Positions 44,559-52,800 of a DNA stretch of 64,000 bases are shown here, in pieces. The stretch comes from Nakamurella deserti (lineage in GTDB: Bacteria; Actinomycetota; Actinomycetes; Mycobacteriales; Nakamurellaceae), in NCBI RefSeq assembly GCF_003260015.1, contig NZ_QCXS01000003.1:734315-798314 (forward strand). The letters are read 5' to 3'. The notes beneath the pieces were generated by a model that was not told where the DNA came from, searched no databases, and was given only the letters and a program-made list of their open reading frames with translations. Every line of letters begins with the position of its first letter. The stretch's first letter is position 1. The position numbers and the translations under genes are program-made.

Positions 44559-45236
44559 TCAGGTGCCGGGTGTGGGCGCCGCCACCGGTCCGGACACCGT
44601 GCCGTGGGTGGCGGTCCAGCGCTGCGCGGCGGCGGCGAAGCGTTTCTCCGGCGGCCGGGTCAGGGCCACGGCCACGAGCGGCACCATCCACACCACGATC
44701 AGGAACGCGACCGGTCCCCGGTAGGTGAAGGTCAATGAGGCCAGCGCCAGCGGTATCGTCGCCCAGCTCGACGACGGCAACGGCAGCGTGATGAACCGCA
44801 GGGCGCGATCGAAGGCCACCGGGGCCCAGGACGGCGGCGCCGCGGTGCCGGTACCGATCCGGCGGTCGAGCTCGCGTCGCTGCCGCCAGGTGAGGACGTT
44901 CCGCGGGTCGCGCGTCGGCAGCGCGTGGCCGGCGTCGGACAACCGGTTGGCCCCGCGGAGCCAGATCACCGCCACCCCACCGACGATCATCCCGACCACG
45001 CCCAGCGGCAACTGCCAGCCGAACGGCTCCCGGGACGAGGCCCGGGGTGGGAACACCACGTCGAACACCGACGTCCGGGTCAGGACGAGCGCCAGGGTCA
45101 CCCCGACCGCCACCAGCACCAGGCCGGACCGCACGTGCCGCCCGACCAGGATCGCCGCGGCGGTCGGCGTCTCCCGTCCCCGGGTCAGCTCCCGCGCGGC
45201 CGCCCAGCGCTCGTCGTCGGTGAACCGCCAGCGCAT
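44559..45236 (-). CDS. membrane protein, paralogue B of a tandem pair
   Basis: This 225-residue protein starts M-R-W-R-F-T-D-D-E-R-W-A-A-A, with two hydrophobic pairs of helices and a middle segment W-R-Q-R-R-E-L-D-R-R-I-T/G. The same layout is seen in the gene just upstream (M-R-W-T-F-D-D-D-T-R-W-T-A-A ... S-Q-R-Q-Q-L-D-R-Q-I), so the two are tandem duplicates. The ATG at 45236 overlaps the stop of its paralogue. The family is not characterised. The pair is divergent from a small HTH regulator. Confidence 0.78.
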   Translation of the reverse strand: MRWRFTDDERWAAARELTRGRETPTAAAILVGRHVRSGLVLVAVGVTLALVLTRTSVFDVVFPPRASSREPFGWQLPLGVVGMIVGGVAVIWLRGANRLSDAGHALPTRDPRNVLTWRQRRELDRRIGTGTAAPPSWAPVAFDRALRFITLPLPSSSWATIPLALASLTFTYRGPVAFLIVVWMVPLVAVALTRPPEKRFAAAAQRWTATHGTVSGPVAAPTPGT

Positions 45237-45877
45237 CACCGCACGTCCGGTCCGTGCCGGTCGACGAAGGCCAGCGCCGCGGACCGGGCGGCGAGCTGCT
45301 GCGGGACCACGAACGCGAGCGCCACGAGGGTGAGCACCCAGAGGGCGAGGACGGCCCCCGCGGTGCCGCGGAGCGCCACCGAGCCGAGCAGGACGCCACC
45401 GACCGACGCCCGCAGCACCGGCAACGGTTCGTTGATCCGCCGGGCCGCCCGGTCGAAGGCCAGCGGCAGCAGGTCGGGGTCCAGCGGATCGGCGCCGGTG
45501 ATCTGCCGGTCCAGCTGCTGGCGTTGTGACCGGCTCAGGACCTCGGCGGGAGCGCGACCGGGCAGGCCGGCCACCCGGTCGAGCCCGTAGCGGCGCGGGA
45601 TGGACAGCACGAGTCCGGCTACCGCGAGGCCGTAGCCGGCGATCGAGAGCGCCGTGCGCCAGCCGCCCTGCAGGTCCTCACCCCGCGCACCGAGGACGAG
45701 TCCGTGCAGTCCGGTGGCGCCCAGCGCGACCACGACGGCGACGCCGGCCGCGATCGAGATGCCGGCGGTGCGCCACTGCTCAGCGGTGCGGATCCGCCGC
45801 GCCTCCTCGGTCGGCGACCGGCGCAGGACGGCCCAGGCCGCGGTCCAGCGGGTGTCGTCGTCGAACGTCCAGCGCAT
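45236..45877 (-). CDS. membrane protein, paralogue A of a tandem pair
   Basis: This 213-residue protein has an N-terminal F-D-D-D-T-R-W cap, two helices near residues 50-95 and two more near the C-terminus. GGGAGGG is at good spacing before the ATG at 45877. It is paralogous to the gene downstream, with conserved spacing of the R-W, R-Q-Q-L-D-R and A-F-D-R-A segments. The two are translationally coupled. A divergent HTH gene lies across two perfect palindromes, so the pair is probably its regulon. The function is not known. Confidence 0.78.
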   Translation of the reverse strand: MRWTFDDDTRWTAAWAVLRRSPTEEARRIRTAEQWRTAGISIAAGVAVVVALGATGLHGLVLGARGEDLQGGWRTALSIAGYGLAVAGLVLSIPRRYGLDRVAGLPGRAPAEVLSRSQRQQLDRQITGADPLDPDLLPLAFDRAARRINEPLPVLRASVGGVLLGSVALRGTAGAVLALWVLTLVALAFVVPQQLAARSAALAFVDRHGPDVR

Positions 45878-45931
45878 GGTGCCCTCCCTGCGGTGAGTGT
45901 CCCGCACCGGCGGTGGCGGCCGCCATCCACA

Positions 45932-45966
45932 GACAATGAAGATTGTCGTTGACAACTTGTGTTGTC
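45932..45966. promoter_or_regulatory. twin operator palindromes in a divergent promoter
   Basis: GACAAT-GAAG-ATTGTC (45932-45947) and GACAAC-TTGT-GTTGTC (45951-45966) have the same 6-4-6 architecture, with centres 19 bp apart. A TTGACA -35-like hexamer (45949-45954) lies across the second. They sit between the membrane-protein pair and the HTH gene. Confidence 0.7.
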
Positions 45967-45984
45967 GCGGGGCAGACTCTGTCC

Positions 45985-46362
45985 ATGGAGCTCGCGGAGA
46001 TGTTCGACTACATCGCCGAACTGGTCGCCGAGGCCGCGGAACGGCCCGGCGACGAGGACGAGGAGGCCTTCGAACTGAGGAAGCTCCAGCTCGTCTCGCG
46101 TGCCCGGCTGGTCCTGGACATCATCGAGGGCCAGACCGTGCACAACCTCCGCAGCACGATCCCGCAGACCAGCTACACCGACATCGGCGATGCCCAGGGC
46201 ATCAGCAAGCAGGCCAGCCGCCTGCGCCACACGAAGCTCGAGCAGGTGCTGAAGGTGCACCAGCTCGACGGTCGACGGCACGCCATGGCCAAGGCGGTCG
46301 TCTCGGCGAAACACCGGCGGGCCGCGCGCCCCCTGCGCCGCGCCCGGCGCACCCTCGGCTGA
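45985..46362 (+). CDS. small HTH regulator
   Basis: This 125-residue protein has a helix-turn-helix in its second half: S-Y-T-D-I-G-D-A-Q-G-I-S-K-Q-A-S-R-L-R. An acidic helical N-terminal part precedes it. It starts at ATG 45985, 18 bases after the second palindrome, so autoregulation is likely. The C-terminus is very basic (R-R-A-A-R-P-L-R-R-A-R-R). It probably also controls the divergent membrane-protein pair. No effector domain is seen. Confidence 0.78.
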   Translation: MELAEMFDYIAELVAEAAERPGDEDEEAFELRKLQLVSRARLVLDIIEGQTVHNLRSTIPQTSYTDIGDAQGISKQASRLRHTKLEQVLKVHQLDGRRHAMAKAVVSAKHRRAARPLRRARRTLG

Positions 46363-46455
46363 CTCCGTACCTCTGCCTCCGCACCTCCGCACGACCGCCC
46401 CCGACGGCACCCCGCCGCCCGGGTGTCCCCGCACGTCCACGAGAAGGGCTGTCCC

Positions 46456-46749
46456 GTGTCCGAACCCAAGGTCACCAGCAAGCACACCAACGCGTTCTTC
46501 GGCGCCTCCGTCGTGTTCATGGCGGTGACGGTGGTGTGGAACCTGGCGAACCTCACGATGCTCGACGTCGCCGTCCAGGACCGCTACACGATCGGCATGG
46601 GCATCCTGTGCTCGATGTTCGCCACGGTCGTCGTGTCCAAGGTCGTCCGGGACCGTGAGGAGGCCAACGACTTCGTGGCCGGGCTGCGCCAGGCCCGCTA
46701 CGAGGAGGTGCTGGCGCAGGCCCCGGCCCCGGGCCTCGGCAAGCTCTGA
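46456..46749 (+). CDS. YiaA/YiaB-family two-helix membrane protein
   Basis: This 97-residue protein has a pair of helices separated by a short polar turn (F-F-G-A-S-V-V-F-M-A-V-T-V-V-W then I-G-M-G-I-L-C-S-M-F-A-T-V-V-V-S-K-V-V-R-D-R). This is the YiaAB two-helix pattern. The start GTG at 46456 has GAAGGG upstream. Its role is not known. It follows the HTH gene by about 90 bp and ends before a hairpin. Confidence 0.8.
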   Translation: MSEPKVTSKHTNAFFGASVVFMAVTVVWNLANLTMLDVAVQDRYTIGMGILCSMFATVVVSKVVRDREEANDFVAGLRQARYEEVLAQAPAPGLGKL

Positions 46750-46757
46750 CCCACCCC

Positions 46758-46792
46758 GTCGGCCCCCGTCGCGTCGCGCGCCGGGGGCTGAC
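46758..46792. terminator. hairpin between convergent genes
   Basis: GTCGGCCCCCG pairs with CGGGGGCTGAC with one mismatch across 13 bases. It lies between the YiaA-like gene (plus) and the ABC-F gene (minus). Confidence 0.55.
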
Positions 46793-46885
46793 GTGCGTCC
46801 GAGCCCGGTCGTGCCGGACGCGGACCCCGCCCCTGCGCCTGCCGGTCCCCCGGCGTCCGCGGCGACGAAGCCCCCCGGTCGCGGC

Positions 46886-48568
46886 TCAGCGCACGCGCTG
46901 CACCCGGGCCACGTCCCACACCGGGCCGTCGGTCTCCACCACCCGGCCGTCGGCGCCGAAGACGAGGAACCGGTCGAAGGTCCGCGCGAACGCCCGGTCG
47001 TGGGTGACCGCGACGACGCTGCCCTCGAAGCGCTGCAGCGCGTTCTCCAGCTCCTCGGCCGAGTGCAGGTCGAGGTTGTCGGTCGGCTCGTCCAGCAACA
47101 GCAGCGTCACCCCCGACAGCTCCAGCAACAGGATCTGGAAGCGCGCCTGCTGCCCGCCCGACAGCGTCTGGAACATCTGCTCGGCGCTGAGCGCGAGACC
47201 GTAGCGGTCCAGCGCCTTGGATGCCGGCTCCCGGCTGAGCCCGTCACGCCGCTCGTCGCCGCGGTGCAGGATCTCCAGCAGCGTCCTGCCGTGCATCTCC
47301 GGATGGGCGTGGGTCTGCCGGAAGTACCCCGGCCGCACCCGCGACCCCAGCTTGGCCAGCCCGGTGTGCCGCACCGGCTCGAGCGTCTCGTCGCTCACCG
47401 GCTGGTGCTCGATGTCGGGGTCCGAGCCGCCACCGGCCAGCAGCCGCAGGAAGTGCGACTTCCCGGAGCCGTTGGCGCCGAGCACCGCGACGCGCTCGCC
47501 GAAGAACACCTCGAGGTCGAACGGCTTCATCAGCCCGGTCAACTCCACGCCCGTGCAGGTCACCGCCCGCTTGGCGGTGCGCCCGCCGGAAAGCCGCATG
47601 ACGACCTTCTGCTCCAGCGGCACCGCCTGCGGCGGCCCGGCCTTCTCGAACTTGGCCAGCCGGGTCTGGGCGGCGGCGTACCGGGAGGCGAGCCCGTCGT
47701 TGAAGGCGGACTTGGTCTTCAGGGTCAGCACCAGCGTCCTGAGCTTGGCGTGCTCCTCGTCCCAGCGGAGCTTGAGCTCCTCCAGCCGGGAGTTCCGGTC
47801 GGCGCGGGCCGCGTGATAGGTCGCGAACGAACCGCCGTGGATCCACGAGACCGCGCCGGCGACCCCCGGTTCGAGGGTGACGATCCGATCCGCGGCTCGG
47901 GCCAGCAGCTCGCGGTCGTGCGAGATCAGCAGCACCGACTTGTTCGTCTCGGCCAGCCTGTTCTCCAGCCACACCTTGCCGGGGACGTCGAGGTAGTTGT
48001 CCGGCTCGTCCAGCAGCAGCACATCGACCGGGCTGGCCAGCAGCAGCTCCAGCACCAGGCGCTTCTGCTCGCCGCCCGACAGCGTCGCCGCGTCCCGGTA
48101 CTGCGCCCGGTCGTAGGGGACGCCGAGCGCGGCGACCGTGCAGGTGTCGAACAGCGTCTCCTGCTCGTAGCCGTGCACGTCGGCCCAGTCCGAGAGCGCC
48201 TCGGCGTAGCGGATGGCGGTGGCGTCGTCGTCGTTCTCCATTATCGCCAGCTCGCTGGCGTCGAGGGCGGCCGCGGCGGCCCGGATCGGCTCGGGCGACA
48301 CCGACAGCAGCAGGTCCCGCACCGTCGAGGTGTCGCGCACCGAGCCGATGAACTGCGGCATCACCGCCATCGCACCGGAGCGGCTCACCGCGCCGTCGTC
48401 GGGCGTCAGCTCACCGGTGATGATGCGGAACAGGGTCGTCTTGCCGGTGCCGTTCGGCCCGATCAGCGCGGTCACCGAGCCGTCGCCGACCCGGAAGTTG
48501 ACGTCCGCGAGCAGCGCCCGCCCGTCCGACAACGCGTAGCTGATGCCGCTGACCTCCAGATGACCCAT
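46886..48568 (-). CDS. ABC-F family ATPase
   Basis: This 560-residue protein has two ABC ATPase domains and no membrane segment, the ABC-F plan. Walker A motifs are G-P-N-G-T-G-K-T-T and G-A-N-G-S-G-K-S. Signatures are L-S-G-G-E-Q-K-R and L-S-G-G-Q-Q-A-R. Walker B blocks are V-D-V-L-L-L-D-E-P-D-N-Y-L-D and L-L-L-L-D-E-P-T-D-N-L-D. A charged linker (about residues 235-300) separates the domains. ABC-F proteins act on ribosomes, in translation or antibiotic protection; which one is not evident. ATG 48568 is the likely start. Confidence 0.92.
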   Translation of the reverse strand: MGHLEVSGISYALSDGRALLADVNFRVGDGSVTALIGPNGTGKTTLFRIITGELTPDDGAVSRSGAMAVMPQFIGSVRDTSTVRDLLLSVSPEPIRAAAAALDASELAIMENDDDATAIRYAEALSDWADVHGYEQETLFDTCTVAALGVPYDRAQYRDAATLSGGEQKRLVLELLLASPVDVLLLDEPDNYLDVPGKVWLENRLAETNKSVLLISHDRELLARAADRIVTLEPGVAGAVSWIHGGSFATYHAARADRNSRLEELKLRWDEEHAKLRTLVLTLKTKSAFNDGLASRYAAAQTRLAKFEKAGPPQAVPLEQKVVMRLSGGRTAKRAVTCTGVELTGLMKPFDLEVFFGERVAVLGANGSGKSHFLRLLAGGGSDPDIEHQPVSDETLEPVRHTGLAKLGSRVRPGYFRQTHAHPEMHGRTLLEILHRGDERRDGLSREPASKALDRYGLALSAEQMFQTLSGGQQARFQILLLELSGVTLLLLDEPTDNLDLHSAEELENALQRFEGSVVAVTHDRAFARTFDRFLVFGADGRVVETDGPVWDVARVQRVR

Positions 48569-48711
48569 GGGGCGACCCTGCGGTGACGACGGGGACCGCG
48601 TCAAGTCGGTTCCTGCCCGGGCGTCGCCCCCGGCGCCCGGCAACGGTTCGGTGACCGTTACGTCACGCAACGCTGCCGGCACGGACGGGGTCGCCTACCG
48701 TGAGGACCGTG

Positions 48712-49296
48712 ATGGATGCGCAGCCGGGCGCGACGATCCTGTCGTGGAGCTCGCAGGGCCGGCAGCGGCTGGAGACGGTCCGCGCGGTCGTCACCGAGCG
48801 GGGACTGCGCGCCAACGGCTACATCGTCGACGCCGGCGACCAGCCCTACGGCGGCTCCTACTCGCTGCTGGTGGACGCGAAGGGACGCACCCGGCGGCTG
48901 TCCGCCCAGTCCGATTCGCTGGAGGGCGAACGGCACCTGTCCCTGACCCGCAGCCCGGGCGGACCCTGGGTCGTCGAGTCGACCAGCGGCTCGAACCCGC
49001 TGTACGCGTTGGACGCCGCCGTGGACATCGGACTGGACGCCTCGACGTTCTCCCATTCGCTGCCCCTGCGGCGGCTGGCCGTGCTGGGCCACGACGACGA
49101 CCCCGGGACCGAGTTCACCGTCGTCGTCGCGTGCATCTCGTTCCCGACGCTCGCCGTGCGCCCGGTGGCCCACCACTACACCTTCCGCGGCGACGGCCTC
49201 GTCTCCCACCGGGGACCCGACGGGGACGGCCCGCTCACCGTCGATCCGCAGTTCTTCGTCGTGGACGTGCCCGGCGCCTCCCACCGGGTCGGCTGA
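48712..49296 (+). CDS. putative glycolipid-binding family protein
   Basis: This 194-residue protein matches the putative glycolipid-binding family (PF06475). It has G-S-Y-S-L-L-V-D-A-x-G-R-T-R-R-L, then N-P-L-Y-A-L-D-A-A-V-D-I-G-L-D-A-S-T-F-S-H-S-L-P-L-R-R-L, then V-V-A-C-I-S-F-P-T-L. The fold is predicted beta-rich. There is no signal peptide. GAGGA precedes the ATG at 48712. The function is unproven, as for the family. Confidence 0.78.
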   Translation: MDAQPGATILSWSSQGRQRLETVRAVVTERGLRANGYIVDAGDQPYGGSYSLLVDAKGRTRRLSAQSDSLEGERHLSLTRSPGGPWVVESTSGSNPLYALDAAVDIGLDASTFSHSLPLRRLAVLGHDDDPGTEFTVVVACISFPTLAVRPVAHHYTFRGDGLVSHRGPDGDGPLTVDPQFFVVDVPGASHRVG

Positions 49297-49550
49297 ACCG
49301 GCGGCAACCCCGCGGAGGGCAACCTCACGGGCCTTACCGGTCACCTGGCCGTCCGGGTTCGTCGATCTGCCGCCGGAACGGACGCAGCGGGCGGGAGACG
49401 CCGGCCCGGATCCCCGAGAGCGGACCACCGGCCGCCGCTAGGCTGGCCCGCGGCGGTGCACCCGCACCGTGGAAAAAGGACGGACGACGGTCGGCCCGGG
49501 TGGCGTCCCGCGACCGTCCTCGCCGGCCGCCCGTGTGGAAAGGGACTCGC

Positions 49551-49811
49551 ATGGTGGACTTCTCCGGACTCGCCGACAAGGCCAAGAACCTGGTCGCCGA
49601 ACATTCCGAGCAGGTGAAGGGCGGCGTCGACAAGGTCGGCGAGTTCGTCGGCAACAAGATCGGCCACGACAAGGTCGACCCGATCGAGGACAAGATCGGC
49701 GGCCTGGTCGACACGATCGCCGGCGACCGCACTCCCGACGGGCCGGCCACCCCGGCCACTCCCCCGGTGGTGCCGCCGCCCGCCGCACCGCCGGTGACCC
49801 CGCCGGTCTGA
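49551..49811 (+). CDS. MT0933-like antitoxin family protein
   Basis: This 86-residue protein has an amphipathic Lys-rich helix pattern: L-A-D-K-A-K-N-L-V-A-E-H-S-E-Q-V-K-G-G-V-D-K-V-G. A second, similar helix and a Pro-rich tail (P-P-V-V-P-P-P-A-A-P-P-V) follow. This is the actinobacterial MT0933-like antitoxin type. No toxin gene is beside it, so it may be solitary or have another role. AAAGGGA precedes the ATG. A perfect hairpin follows the stop. Confidence 0.72.
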   Translation: MVDFSGLADKAKNLVAEHSEQVKGGVDKVGEFVGNKIGHDKVDPIEDKIGGLVDTIAGDRTPDGPATPATPPVVPPPAAPPVTPPV

Positions 49812-49839
49812 CCCGCGACCGGCCCGGACCCATCCCGGT

Positions 49840-49875
49840 CCTGGCGGTTCCTCCGTGTGCGGGAACCGCCAGGAT
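49840..49875. terminator. bidirectional terminator
   Basis: TCCTGGCGGTTCC pairs perfectly with GGAACCGCCAGGA over a ten-base loop. It lies between the convergent antitoxin-like gene and hrpA. Confidence 0.7.
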
Positions 49876-49893
49876 CTCCGAGCCAGCCGGGGC

Positions 49894-52800
49894 TCAGCCG
49901 AGGGCGGCGATGGCCTTCTCGACCCGCGGCGCGGACACCGGCACGGCGGTCCGCATGGGCTGGGCGAAGAGCGACACCCGCCATTCGGCGAGCAGCCGCC
50001 GGACCTCCCGGACGTCCGGGTCGTCGCGGCGCTCCGCGGGCAGCGCCGCCACCGCCGCCCGGAACCGTTCCTCCCACGGCAGCACCTCGGCCATCCGGGC
50101 CCTGTCCCGCTCGGGATCGGTGGGCAGTCGGACCAGTCGGCGGTCCAGCGCCTCGAGGTGGCGCTTGAGGTCGGTGAGGTGCGCGGACCCCGTGGCGCTG
50201 ATGAACCGTGGCGGCAGCAGCGCCGCGAGCTGCGTCTTCGCGTCGATGATCGAGGCCGCGAGCACGCCACCGCGGAGGTCGGCCAACGTCGACTCGACCC
50301 GTTGTGCGGCGGTCAGCACGTCCGACGCGGCCACCACGACGTCCATCGTCGACGCGTCCAGGTGGGGTGACATCCGGGTCCGGACGGCGGCGAACGCCGC
50401 CTGGTCCCACACCGGACCACCGGCCCAGTCGAGCAGCGCGTCGATCGCGGCGAAGGTGGCGTCGGCGACCAGCTCGGAGAAACCGGCGTGCCGGCCGCTG
50501 ACCGCGAGCCGCAGCAGCACCGGCTTGGGCAGCGTGTGCCGCAGGTACCCCTCGGGTGACCGCAGGGTCAGCTGCAGCAGCCGCCGGGTGCCGGACCGGG
50601 CGGCGCGCAGCTGGTCGGCCTCGGTGGCGAACACCCGCACCCCGACCGTCGTGCCCTCGTCGACCAGCGCCGGGTAGCCGCGCACCGCGAAGCCGTCGAC
50701 GGTGGAATCGACGGTCCGCGGGACCGGCTCCGGCGGGAACGTCGTCAGCCCGGTGCGCTCCACCGACCCGGACGCCTTCGCCACCGCCCGCCGGGTGTCG
50801 CCGCGCAGCTGCTCCTGCATCGCCGACAGGTCCTTGCCGGCCGCCACCGGCGCACCGCCGGCGTCGACGATCTCGAAGGTCATCCGCAGGTGCGCCGGGA
50901 TCTTCGTCGGATCGAAGTCCCCCGGATGCACGACGACCCCGGTGAGCTGGGTCAGCGCCTCGGCCAGCTGGTCGGGCAGCGCCCCGGACGTGCCGTCGGC
51001 GGTGATCCGCTGCAGCGCCGCGGCCGCGAAGTCCGGGACGGGGACGAACGCCCGCCGCAGCTGTTTGGGCAACGAGCGGATCAACGCGACCGCGAGGTCG
51101 GTGCGCAGTCCCGGGACCTGCGCGGCGAAGTGCTCCGGGGCGACCCGTTGCAGCACGGTCAACGGGATGGTGACGGTGACGCCGTCGTCGGCCCGGGTCG
51201 GGTCGAACACGTACTTCAGGTCCAGGTCGACCCCGGCGCTGGAGATGCGGTCGGGGAAGGCGTCCGCGTCGACGTCGGCGGCACCGGCGGCGACGAGGTC
51301 GGCCTCGGTGAAGGTGAGCCGCGCCTTGTCCGCGGGCGACGCCCGGCGGAACCAGGCGTCGAAGTGCGTGGCCGACAACGCCTGCGCCGGGACACGCGCG
51401 TCGTACAGCGCGAACAGCGTCTCGTCGTCGACGGCAATGTCCCGGCGGCGGGCGCGGTCCTCGCGCTCGGCGATCCGTTCCAGCAGCTCCTGGTTGTGCC
51501 GGAAGAAGGGGTGCCGGGTCCGCCAGTCACCCTCGACCAGCGCGTGCCGGATGAACAGCTCGCGGGACAGCTCCGGGTCGATCGAGGCGTAGCCGACCGA
51601 GCGGGCCGCGACGAGCGTGACGCCGAGCAGCGTCACCTTCTCCGTCGCCGCGGCCGAACCGCGCTTGGACTCCCAGCGCGGTTCCGAGTAGGACCGTTTG
51701 ATCAGGTGCGCACCGACCTGCTCGGCCCAGCCGGGCTCGATGGACGCGACCATCCGTGCCCACAGCCGTGAGGTCTCCACCAGCTCGGCGGCCATCACCA
51801 GCTTGGGTTGCCGCTTGGCCAGCACCGATCCCGGCCAGATCGAGAAGCGGGCGCCGCGGGTGCCCTGGAAGTCGCGTTTGACCTCGTCCCAGCTGCCGAT
51901 GTGGGCGAGCAGCCCGGACAGCAGCGCCTGGTGGATCCGGGTCGCGTCCGGTTCCCGCGGGGTCCCGGTGACCGTCTCCTTCTCCACCGTCAACCCGGTG
52001 GAGCGGGCGATCTGCCGGAGCTGACCGACGAGGTCCTGCCATTCGCGTACCCGCAGGTAGTGCAGGTACTCGGTGCGGCACATCCGGCGGAAGGCGTTGC
52101 CCGAGCGGTTGCGCCCCTCCTCCTGCAGGTAGTCCCACAGCTTCAGCAGCGACAGGAAGTCCGAGCGCGGGTCGTTGAAGCGGGCGTGGCTGGCGGTGGC
52201 CTTCTCGCGCTCCTCGACCGGCCGCTCGCGGACGTCCTGGATGGCCAGCCCCGCGGTGATGACGAGGACGTCGTGGATGCAGCCCAGCTCGTTCGCCGCC
52301 ACGATCATCCGGGCGAACTGCGGGTCGATGGGCAGTGCCGACATGGTCCGGCCGACCGGGGTCAGCGCGACCTGCTCGGCGGTCGAGCCCGCCCGCAGGG
52401 CCCCGAGCTCGGCGAGCAGGGTCAGGCCGTCGCCGATCTGGCGCTGGTCGGGCGGGTCCAGGAACGGGAAGGTGCCGATGTCCCCGAGGTCCAGCGACGC
52501 CATCTGCAGGATGACCGAGGCCAGCGACGTCCGCTGGATCTCCGGGTCGGTGAACGCGGGCCGTGCGGCGAAGTCGTCCTCGCTGTACAGCCGGATGGCG
52601 ATGCCGTTGGCGACACGGCCGCAGCGGCCGGCCCGCTGCCCGGCCGACGCCTGCGAGATCGGCTCGATCGGCAGCCGCTGCACCTTCGTCCGCAGGGAGT
52701 ACCGGGAGATCCGGGCCGTCCCCGGGTCGATGACGTACCGGATCCCCGGCACGGTGAGCGAGGTCTCGGCGACGTTGGTGGCCAGCACGATCCGGCGGCC

